Shown here: one piece after another, positions 17,240 through 23,251 of the stretch
Position numbering within the stretch: the stretch's first letter is position 1
How the letters are laid out: every line of letters begins with the position of its first letter
Notes under the pieces: generated by a model
What the model saw: the letters and a program-made list of their open reading frames with translations, nothing else
Told to the model about the DNA's origin: nothing
Database searches by the model: none
Translations under genes and position numbers: made by a program
Assembly: GCA_900557555.1 (NCBI GenBank)
Contig: USTH01000019.1
Span: forward strand, 1 to 26,399
Direction of reading: 5' to 3'
DNA: 26,399 nt
From: an uncultured Prevotellaceae bacterium
GTDB lineage: Bacteria > Bacteroidota > Bacteroidia > Bacteroidales > Bacteroidaceae

Positions 17240-18372
17240 TGATGTTGCTGTGCCTTGAGGTCAAAGGATGCGTCCCAGTCTTTCCACACTGGCACCCTGC
17301 CCAATTCGAGCAGACGTGCGCATATTTCGTGTGCCGAACGGTCATCATTAACCGAAAATTGATCCAAGGCCTCCGGATAAGTATAGTAACCTCCTGGTTG
17401 CGTCTTACTCTCGGCACTCATGGTGGTTACGCCAAGCGTTGCCATATTGTCACGAATGGTTGCCGGCTCTCTTGTAGAATAGGAAATATCCACATCGTGG
17501 TCAAAAATGCGCATAGCAAATGTAACCTGTGCCAGCTGCCGGTCAGTCATAACCGAATTGGGCTGGAAACCTTGGTTTTCGGCTGGCCTCATGCGTGGGA
17601 AATTGACACTGTATTTAGTGCGCCAGTAGTGCTTCTGCAAATAGCGCAGATGGCGTGCCATCATAGTTATGTCAGTGCGCCACTCACGTTCCAGCCCAAT
17701 AAGCACTCCCATGCCTATTGAATGAACACCGGCCTGCCCCATGCGGTCAAACGCATTTACACGCCACTCAAATTTGGACTTCATGCCACGAGGGTGATAG
17801 ATGTTGTAATTTTCCCTATTGTAGGTCTCTTGAAAGCAGATAACACCGTTCATGCCATGATACGTCAGCTCACGGTAGTCTTCTGCACTCAATGGCTGAA
17901 CCTCTATTTTTATATTTGAGAAATAACGTTTTGCAATGTCTATACTCTCGGCCAGATATGGAACTCCTGCCTTGGCGGGATTTTCACCCGTAACGATAAG
18001 AATGTTCTCAAATGGGGCGAGCTTCTTTATAGCCTTATATTCGTTTTCGATCTGTTCGGGAGTAAGTATGACCCGCGCCATCGGATTCTGTATATGAAAA
18101 CCACAGTAAACGCACGAGTTCGTACACGAATTGGTAATATACAACGGTATGAACATTGACATCACTCTGCCGAAGCGTTCCTCGGTGTAGTGACGGCTAA
18201 GCTGTGCCATCGTCTCAAGATAAGGTTCGGCAGCTGGTGAAACCAAAGCCATAAAGTCATCGACATCACAATGCGTTTTGCCAAGGGCACGACGTACATC
18301 CGCATCGGTCTTGTCATATATTTGTCGGGTCAAACTGTCCCAATCTGTTCCTTCTATTTCGTCTGAAAACAT
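17236..18372 (-). CDS. thiH: 2-iminoacetate synthase (tyrosine lyase)
   Basis: The 378-residue radical-SAM enzyme cleaves tyrosine to dehydroglycine, which feeds thiazole formation by ThiG. The 4Fe-4S site is CTNSCVYC (83-90, CxxxCxxC) within the ThiH/biotin-synthase-like barrel; the segments IGMGVLIGLEREWRTD and SVNFPRMRP are typical of ThiH. Its presence instead of glycine oxidase ThiO indicates the oxygen-independent route, as expected of an anaerobe. It starts 12 bases after thiF and overlaps tenI by 4 bases. Confidence 0.96.
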   Translation of the reverse strand: MFSDEIEGTDWDSLTRQIYDKTDADVRRALGKTHCDVDDFMALVSPAAEPYLETMAQLSRHYTEERFGRVMSMFIPLYITNSCTNSCVYCGFHIQNPMARVILTPEQIENEYKAIKKLAPFENILIVTGENPAKAGVPYLAESIDIAKRYFSNIKIEVQPLSAEDYRELTYHGMNGVICFQETYNRENYNIYHPRGMKSKFEWRVNAFDRMGQAGVHSIGMGVLIGLEREWRTDITMMARHLRYLQKHYWRTKYSVNFPRMRPAENQGFQPNSVMTDRQLAQVTFAMRIFDHDVDISYSTREPATIRDNMATLGVTTMSAESKTQPGGYYTYPEALDQFSVNDDRSAHEICARLLELGRVPVWKDWDASFDLKAQQHQ

Positions 18373-18384
18373 TTTGTTATTATT

Positions 18385-19182
18385 TTATTTCGATTTACAA
18401 GGTCGGAAAGCGTATTCTTCAAGACTCTTGATGGTCGGATTGTCACCACACAGCACACAGTCCGTATTCTTATCTATATGAAGAGTTACCCATTCCATTG
18501 TCAAGGCATCAACACACAGGCACCGATCTGTCAGCAGATTGCCAGCGCCCGTGATAAATTTCACACATTCTGTAGCCTGCAGTGTGCCACAAACACCCGC
18601 AATGACACCAAGCACTCCGGTCATGGCGCAGGTTTCCACGTCTTGCTCTCTGGGAGGCTCTGGAAACAGGCAGCGGTAACATGCCGTACCCACCACGTGA
18701 GTCATCAACTGCAAACTGAAACGATTTATCCCTCCCATGCAGAAAGGTTTGTCCAAAAAGACACACGCATCATTTATCAGATATTTGGGCGAGAAGTTGT
18801 CCGTGCAGTCAATCACAAAGTCATAAGGACTGATGATTTCCATTGCGTTGTCACGGCTTAAGAAGCATTCATGCTGTTCTACCTCCACGTCAGGATTGAG
18901 TGCCTTTATCTTTTCAGCGGCCGACTCTACCTTCGGGCGTCCTATGTCAGCTGTGGTATGGATAATCTGGCGCTGCAGGTTTGAAAGGCTCACCACATCG
19001 CCATCAACGACACCAAGAGTTCCGACACCCGCTGCTGCAAGATATTCCAACACCGGTGACCCAAGACCGCCAGCCCCCACCACGAGGACTTTGGCGTCGA
19101 GCAGGTGTTCCTGGCCCTCGGCACCGATGCCTTCAAGAATCATGTGGCGGTTATAACGCCTTCTCTGTTCAGGTGTCATCAT
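18385..19182 (-). CDS. thiF: ThiS adenylyltransferase
   Basis: The 265-residue E1-like enzyme adenylates the C-terminal Gly of ThiS before sulfur transfer. It has the nucleotide loop GAGGLG (36-41), LSNLQRQ (66-72), Lys84 and DCTDN (125-129). Two Cys pairs (168/171 and 242/245) form the usual zinc site, and Cys185 falls in the segment that in ThiF forms a thiol link to ThiS. MoeB/HesA relatives are similar, but the position between thiG and thiH settles the role. Start is at one of two adjacent Met codons. Gap to thiG is 19 bases. Confidence 0.93.
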   Translation of the reverse strand: MMTPEQRRRYNRHMILEGIGAEGQEHLLDAKVLVVGAGGLGSPVLEYLAAAGVGTLGVVDGDVVSLSNLQRQIIHTTADIGRPKVESAAEKIKALNPDVEVEQHECFLSRDNAMEIISPYDFVIDCTDNFSPKYLINDACVFLDKPFCMGGINRFSLQLMTHVVGTACYRCLFPEPPREQDVETCAMTGVLGVIAGVCGTLQATECVKFITGAGNLLTDRCLCVDALTMEWVTLHIDKNTDCVLCGDNPTIKSLEEYAFRPCKSK

Positions 19183-19201
19183 GTGTGTGATGCCGATGAT
19201 G

Positions 19202-19975
19202 TCAATCCAGAAAACTTGTCAGCGGTGAACTTGCCGAAGCCTCAAGATTTACCGACGATACCGCCAGTCCGGCTTCAAAGGCTCTGCGTCCTGCCACAAC
19301 AGCCTCCTTGAAGGCCACTGCCATTGCAACAGGATTGCGAGCTACAGCAATGGCGGTGTTGACCAAGCAGGCCGAAGCACCAAGCTCCATTGCCTCTGCG
19401 GCATGGCTCGGAGCACCTATGCCTGCATCAACAACTACAGGCACGTTGGCCTGCTCAATTATAATCTGCAGGAAGTCTCGTGTCTGCAGCCCCTTGTTTG
19501 TACCTATCGGAGCGCCCAGAGGCATAACGGCCGCAGCACCAGCTTCTTCCAGATGTTTGCAAAGTGTAGGGTCTGCCTGACAGTAGGGCAATACCGTGAA
19601 GCCCATCTTTACCAACTTCTCAGTAGCCTTAAGAGTCTCTACGCTGTCAGGCAAGAGATAGCGTGGGTCGGGATGTATTTCGAGTTTCAGCCACGGAGTG
19701 CCAAAAGCCTCACGCGCCATCTGGGCAGCGAAGACAGCCTCCTCGGCATCACGCACGCCACTGGTGTTCGGCAGAAGTTGCAGACCGGGAGTTTGGATAT
19801 GCCCGACAAAGTCGTCATGCTCGTCACCAAGTTCCACACGCTTCATAGCAAGTGTCACCATCTCAGTACCCGACGCTTCTATGGCTTTTGTCATCAGGTC
19901 GTTGCTGCTGAATTTTCCAGTTCCCAAGAACAGGCGGGAGCCGAACTCCCTGTCTGCTATGATTAATTTCTCCAT
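19202..19975 (-). CDS. thiG: Thiazole synthase
   Basis: The 257-residue TIM-barrel enzyme condenses 1-deoxyxylulose 5-phosphate, dehydroglycine and ThiS thiocarboxylate into thiazole phosphate. The Schiff-base Lys is Lys97 in WLKLE; PNTSG (69-73), MPLGAPIG and the phosphate-binding DAGIGAPSHAAEAMELGA and NTAIA segments are present. Length matches the family. It lies between thiE (32-base gap) and thiF in the operon. Confidence 0.97.
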   Translation of the reverse strand: MEKLIIADREFGSRLFLGTGKFSSNDLMTKAIEASGTEMVTLAMKRVELGDEHDDFVGHIQTPGLQLLPNTSGVRDAEEAVFAAQMAREAFGTPWLKLEIHPDPRYLLPDSVETLKATEKLVKMGFTVLPYCQADPTLCKHLEEAGAAAVMPLGAPIGTNKGLQTRDFLQIIIEQANVPVVVDAGIGAPSHAAEAMELGASACLVNTAIAVARNPVAMAVAFKEAVVAGRRAFEAGLAVSSVNLEASASSPLTSFLD

Positions 19976-20007
19976 AATTTATTGTAATGTATATTTGACT
20001 GTCTATA

Positions 20008-20658
20008 TTACTTGAGTTGTTCGTTCATTGTGCGCACCATGCTATGCATCACGCCAACAGGGTCAGCTGCGTTAATAACTGCACCAGAGACGGCAATGCC
20101 GTCCACACCCGTAGCCGTTATCGAGTCGATGTCATCCAAGGTTATGCCACCAACAGCCACCACTGGCACGGTCACACGTTCATCGTGCAAACGGCGCATA
20201 ATCTCGGCCAGACCTTCAAGACCCAGTGTCTTGGCAAGTTTCTCTTTGGTTGTGGTAAAGCGAAACGGACCACATCCCAAATAGTCTGCACCGCGCTGAC
20301 ATTGCATCAGAGCCTCGTCGGGAGTGTTGGCGGTGGCACCTATTATATATTCTTCGCCCAGAATGCGGCGGGCCTGGTCTACAGGCATGTCACAAAGACC
20401 CAGATGCACGCCATCGGCTGAAATCTCCTTCACAAGTTCCACATGGTCGTCAATGATAAGGGTGGCATCATAGCGGTCACACAACTCGCGCATCTTGCGC
20501 CCGATTTCAATTATGACATCAGACACAGCGTTTTTCATTCTGAGCTGAATCCATCTGCAACCGCCCTTGAGAGCCAACTCCGCTTCCTGCAACTCGGTAT
20601 ACAACTGTGTCTTGTGAGTGATGAACTGCAGGCGGCCCCTGTGCTCAATCTGCTCCAT
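20008..20658 (-). CDS. thiE: Thiamine-phosphate synthase
   Basis: The 216-residue enzyme couples hydroxymethylpyrimidine diphosphate with thiazole phosphate to give thiamine phosphate. Active-site motifs are intact: QLRMK (38-42), IIDDH (68-72), GVHLG (83-87), GPFRFTTTK (130-138) and VAVGGI. An upstream in-frame start at 20721 would overlap thiS by 50 bases and add 21 residues not part of the family; the Met at 20658 puts the start 13 bases after the thiS stop and aligns the protein with RxxLQFITH at its beginning. The intact residues contrast with the altered ones in the tenI-like gene at the end of the operon. Confidence 0.94.
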   Translation of the reverse strand: MEQIEHRGRLQFITHKTQLYTELQEAELALKGGCRWIQLRMKNAVSDVIIEIGRKMRELCDRYDATLIIDDHVELVKEISADGVHLGLCDMPVDQARRILGEEYIIGATANTPDEALMQCQRGADYLGCGPFRFTTTKEKLAKTLGLEGLAEIMRRLHDERVTVPVVAVGGITLDDIDSITATGVDGIAVSGAVINAADPVGVMHSMVRTMNEQLK

Positions 20659-20671
20659 TTCGTCTGTTGCC

Positions 20672-20869
20672 TTATCCACCACAAAAAGCTTTAAGGATAG
20701 TAATTCTCTGTGAAGGCTCAAGCCTAAACGTTTCCCACTGGGAGCGTGGTATCATCTCGTTGTCTACAGCCACTGCCACTCCCTTCTCCGGCAAGTTCTG
20801 CGAAGCTACCAGTTCAGCGAGCGTGGCGCACTGTATGTCCGTTTTCTTGTTGTTGACAAATACTATCAT
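20672..20869 (-). CDS. thiS: Sulfur carrier protein
   Basis: The 65-residue ubiquitin-like protein ends in Gly-Gly, the tail that is adenylated by ThiF and carries sulfur as a thiocarboxylate to ThiG. Length, the start MIVFVNNKK and the preserved AVAVDNEMIPRSQW segment are typical of ThiS. It lies 7 bases after the stop of the GH10-like gene and is the first thi gene of the operon. Confidence 0.95.
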   Translation of the reverse strand: MIVFVNNKKTDIQCATLAELVASQNLPEKGVAVAVDNEMIPRSQWETFRLEPSQRITILKAFCGG

Positions 20870-20876
20870 GTTGTTT

Positions 20877-22388
20877 TCACAGTTTGACTTTCACTTTCTT
20901 TGCCTTTGACTCATTCCACATGCGGTCAAGAGCCGTAACCACATAAGTATATTTCTGCTTACCACCGTTGTAGGCAAGTTTCACAAAGGGGTCAGAAGTC
21001 ACAGCAATAATTTTTGCAGCGTCATCGAGATTCACTTTCTCACCCTTTTCAAATCTGTACACCACAAAGCGCACCGCCCTTTGCATTTCATCCTTGGCTG
21101 TGTGTTGAAGCCACACAAGCACTGGGCCATCGTTTGTCCAAATGACCTTTGCACCTTTCACCTTCTTAGGAGCTATATCGTCCTTGAAGGGCATAGGCGG
21201 CACCAATGCCGGATATTTGTGATAGCGGCCCTGAAGAGCATCGGCAATGTAACCAACATTGTTGGCAACAGCAGCAGAATACCACATGCAACTGCCACTG
21301 ATGCCAGGCAAAGAACGCTGAAGCTTCATTTTCGCATCCAGCTGGTTGATGTTAGGGTTGCTCATGTCATGAGCTCTGACGGTGCGTTCCACGTCCTGGC
21401 CCACATAAAGAGGACGGGCTGCCATAAACTTGGCCCACCATCTTACGAGGGTGTCATAATCTGCCGTCTTGTGACCGATTTCCCAATATATTTGAGGTAT
21501 GTTGTAATCAACCCAACCCTTGCTTGTCCACAGAAGCACGTCAGCATAAAGGTTATCATAGTTCTGCAGTCCACCAGTGTTGCTTCCAGGCACCTCGCCA
21601 CCAGACCTCTGATTATGATAGATGCCAAAAGGTGACACACCGAATTTTACCCAAGGCTTGATGCGCTTAATTGTTTCGTGGAGGTCATGGATAAGTCTGC
21701 TGACATTATCGCGTCGCCAATCCTGTATTGTAGCAAAGCCCGCACCGTCTCTGCCATAGTCCTCTGCATCTGGGATATCAATGCCAGATTCAGGATAAGG
21801 ATAGAAATAGTCATCGATGTGAATGCCGTCAACATCATAGCGGCTGACAATGTCACTCACCACCTCGCAGATATAGTCACGGCATTCTCTAAATGCAGGG
21901 TTGAACAATATCAACTTGCCGTATCTGAAAAACAGTTCGGGGTTTTTATTATAAGGATGCGACACTGCCAAATCGGTTGTCGCAGCAGTCTTTGCCCTAT
22001 AAGGATTTATCCAGGCGTGCAGTTCCATGCCCCTCTTATGACACTCGTTGACCATCCATTGCAGGGGGTCCCAAAGCGGAGAGGGCGGGACACCTTGACG
22101 GCCCGACAGAAAACGACTCCACGGTTCAAGCGGACTCGGATATAAGGCATCGGCCTCGGCCCTAACCTGAAAAAACACTGCATTGATATTGCACTTCTGC
22201 AGAGCGTCAAGCTGACGAGTGAGTTCACGCTGCATAGCATCGCGCCCCATGCCCTGAAACTGCCCATTGACACACTGTATCCAACTGCCACGAAACTCCC
22301 GTTTAAGACCCGACGTCCGAGCTGCAGCAGTCAGGCTGCCAAGCAACAGTACAACAACTGAAACAATTGAAAGATATCTGAATTTCAT
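20877..22388 (-). CDS. Secreted GH10-like glycoside hydrolase (GHL10 / DUF187)
   Basis: The 503-residue protein has a signal peptide (about 1-23) and a GHL10 TIM barrel: EFRGSWIQ (31-38), the FQVRAEADALYPS segment (73-85), HAWINPYR (124-131) and DGIHIDDYFYP (187-197), whose Asp residues are likely catalytic. A C-terminal fibronectin-III-like module (about 400-503) follows. The family includes E. coli DigH/YddW, which cuts denuded peptidoglycan glycan strands; Bacteroidetes members are usually only annotated as family 10 proteins. A Cys follows no lipobox, so the protein is probably periplasmic rather than a lipoprotein. It is the first gene after the promoter at 22486-22516 and is followed by thiS after only 7 bases, so it appears to be transcribed with the thiamine genes, although no functional tie is evident. 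Confidence 0.87.
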   Translation of the reverse strand: MKFRYLSIVSVVVLLLGSLTAAARTSGLKREFRGSWIQCVNGQFQGMGRDAMQRELTRQLDALQKCNINAVFFQVRAEADALYPSPLEPWSRFLSGRQGVPPSPLWDPLQWMVNECHKRGMELHAWINPYRAKTAATTDLAVSHPYNKNPELFFRYGKLILFNPAFRECRDYICEVVSDIVSRYDVDGIHIDDYFYPYPESGIDIPDAEDYGRDGAGFATIQDWRRDNVSRLIHDLHETIKRIKPWVKFGVSPFGIYHNQRSGGEVPGSNTGGLQNYDNLYADVLLWTSKGWVDYNIPQIYWEIGHKTADYDTLVRWWAKFMAARPLYVGQDVERTVRAHDMSNPNINQLDAKMKLQRSLPGISGSCMWYSAAVANNVGYIADALQGRYHKYPALVPPMPFKDDIAPKKVKGAKVIWTNDGPVLVWLQHTAKDEMQRAVRFVVYRFEKGEKVNLDDAAKIIAVTSDPFVKLAYNGGKQKYTYVVTALDRMWNESKAKKVKVKL

Positions 22389-22422
22389 CTAAAATGGTTT
22401 TAAGAATAAACTTCATGTCCGC

Positions 22423-22454
22423 CAGGCACAACCGCACGTCCGTTCTTACACCTG
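22423..22454 (-). promoter_or_regulatory. Leader hairpin upstream of the GH10-like/thi operon
   Basis: In the predicted leader the arms at 22446-22454 and 22423-22431 pair over nine positions, three of them consecutive G-U, around a 14-base loop. It does not contain TPP-riboswitch core sequences. Significance is uncertain. Confidence 0.25.
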
Positions 22455-22485
22455 TCGCGTCTGCCAGTCAAAGACAAATTGAATA

Positions 22486-22516
22486 CAAAATTAGCAAGAA
22501 TTTGCCAGCAAACAAA
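22486..22516 (-). promoter_or_regulatory. Bacteroidetes promoter for the GH10-like/thi operon
   Basis: On the minus strand TTTG (22513-22516) and TAATTTTG (22486-22493) are separated by exactly 19 bases, the canonical -33/-7 layout. The start would fall near 22480, giving a leader of about 90 bases before the ATG at 22388. Confidence 0.75.
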
Positions 22517-22631
22517 GAACTATTCACCCTAATTGCAACCCCACACCCAATGGCAAGTGCATAAGCACAACTCCGTAATGACAGGGACGCCCTACAGCAA
22601 GACTTTAAAAGCCCACAACAAGACAAAAACA

Positions 22632-22722
22632 CATTCCACTAACTTAGCTGACACGTGTCCACTAAGTTAGTAGACATTTGTCCGCTAGGCTAGCTGACAC
22701 CAGTCTGCTAACTAGTGGAATG
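22632..22722. repeat. Three 23-base tandem repeats closed by inverted repeats
   Basis: Units at 22639-22661, 22662-22684 and 22685-22707 are each exactly 23 bases, begin CTA(A/G), and share a TAG-(C/T)-(T/A)-GACA core; a fourth starts at 22708 and breaks off after CTAACTAG. The whole is bounded by CATTCCACTA (22632-22641) and its exact reverse complement (22713-22722). Within it ACTAACTTAG and CTAAGTTAGT pair, and GACACGTGTC is a palindrome, so units 1-2 form a near-perfect 34-base palindrome. No spacers occur, so this is not CRISPR. Possible roles are an operator with several sites, a protein-binding iteron-like site or a small non-autonomous repeat element. Confidence 0.85.
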
Positions 22723-22826
22723 AAACGAAGTCGCCTCTGGAATGAGTTTGGACGCCGCAGAGAAATCTCCAGTTGCTTTTCGGCCCGCAACGTTATGTTT
22801 CGCAACGCAACAATTTGCCCTCATCC

Positions 22827-22857
22827 TTGGTTCTGCACACATAAGTTAGTAACTTTG
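22827..22857 (+). promoter_or_regulatory. Bacteroidetes promoter for cupin-uvrA
   Basis: TTGG (22827-22830) and TAACTTTG (22850-22857) are 19 bases apart, a typical -33/-7 pair. Transcription would start near 22864, leaving about 28 bases before the ATG at 22892. Confidence 0.75.
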
Positions 22858-22891
22858 CAGTTTGAAATTCAGCGAAAAAAACGAACGCGAC

Positions 22892-23221
22892 ATGATTATT
22901 GACTTCAGCAACATTAAGGAACAGGTGCTGCCCCACTTCAAGGGCGGAGAAAAGGAATACATCGCCAAGATGCAGTCTGACGACAGTGTAAAGATTATGA
23001 AAGGTCGCCTGTCACCTGGCGCAAGCATAGGAATGCACACCCACGCCGATGACACCGAGATTATTTTCCTTACCAAAGGAAATGCTACAGTGGTCTACGA
23101 CGGACAGGTTCTCCAGCTCACCGAGGGAGAGTGCCACTACTGCCCCAAGGGGCACACCCACAGCCTTGTCAACAATAGCAATTCGGACATTGAGTTCTAT
23201 GCTGTAGTAGCAAAACAGTAA
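22892..23221 (+). CDS. Small single-domain cupin protein
   Basis: The 109-residue protein is a complete single cupin barrel. Motif 1 reads G-x5-H49-x-H51-x4-E56-x6-G and motif 2 G79-x5-P85-x-G-H88-x-H90-x3-N; His49, His51, Glu56 and one of His88/90 would bind a metal. The substrate cannot be told; small cupins include isomerases, dioxygenases and sugar binders. The start at ATG 22892 is preferred to an in-frame TTG at 22862, because the TTG falls at the predicted transcription start. It is followed by uvrA after 30 bases, so the two may be cotranscribed, though no functional link is known. Confidence 0.85.
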   Translation: MIIDFSNIKEQVLPHFKGGEKEYIAKMQSDDSVKIMKGRLSPGASIGMHTHADDTEIIFLTKGNATVVYDGQVLQLTEGECHYCPKGHTHSLVNNSNSDIEFYAVVAKQ

Positions 23222-23251
23222 CAAACACACAGTCACAATACTCTCCCCACC

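Larger units (their letters stand above)
22389..22891. other. 503-base divergent intergenic region
   Basis: It separates the GH10-like/thi operon from the cupin-uvrA pair. It holds the leader hairpin and promoter of the former, the tandem-repeat element at 22632-22722, and the promoter of the latter. No protein-coding frame in it looks real. No tRNA or riboswitch core was seen. Confidence 0.7.

Noticed and set aside
20659..20721. Longer ThiE N-terminus
   Set aside because: It would overlap thiS by 50 bases and adds residues that do not fit the family.
22410..22430. Resemblance of TGCCTGGCGG on the minus strand to the start of an E. coli 5S rRNA
   Set aside because: The match is only ten bases and nothing following it fits 5S rRNA.
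22389..22480. TPP riboswitch in the leader of the thi operon
   Set aside because: Neither the CTGAGA core nor the long conserved second-half core is present on the minus strand.
22632..22722. CRISPR array
   Set aside because: The repeats are directly adjacent without spacers, diverge between units, and no cas genes are near.
22862..22891. TTG start for the cupin gene
   Set aside because: It coincides with the predicted transcription start; the ATG at 22892 begins the cupin domain properly.
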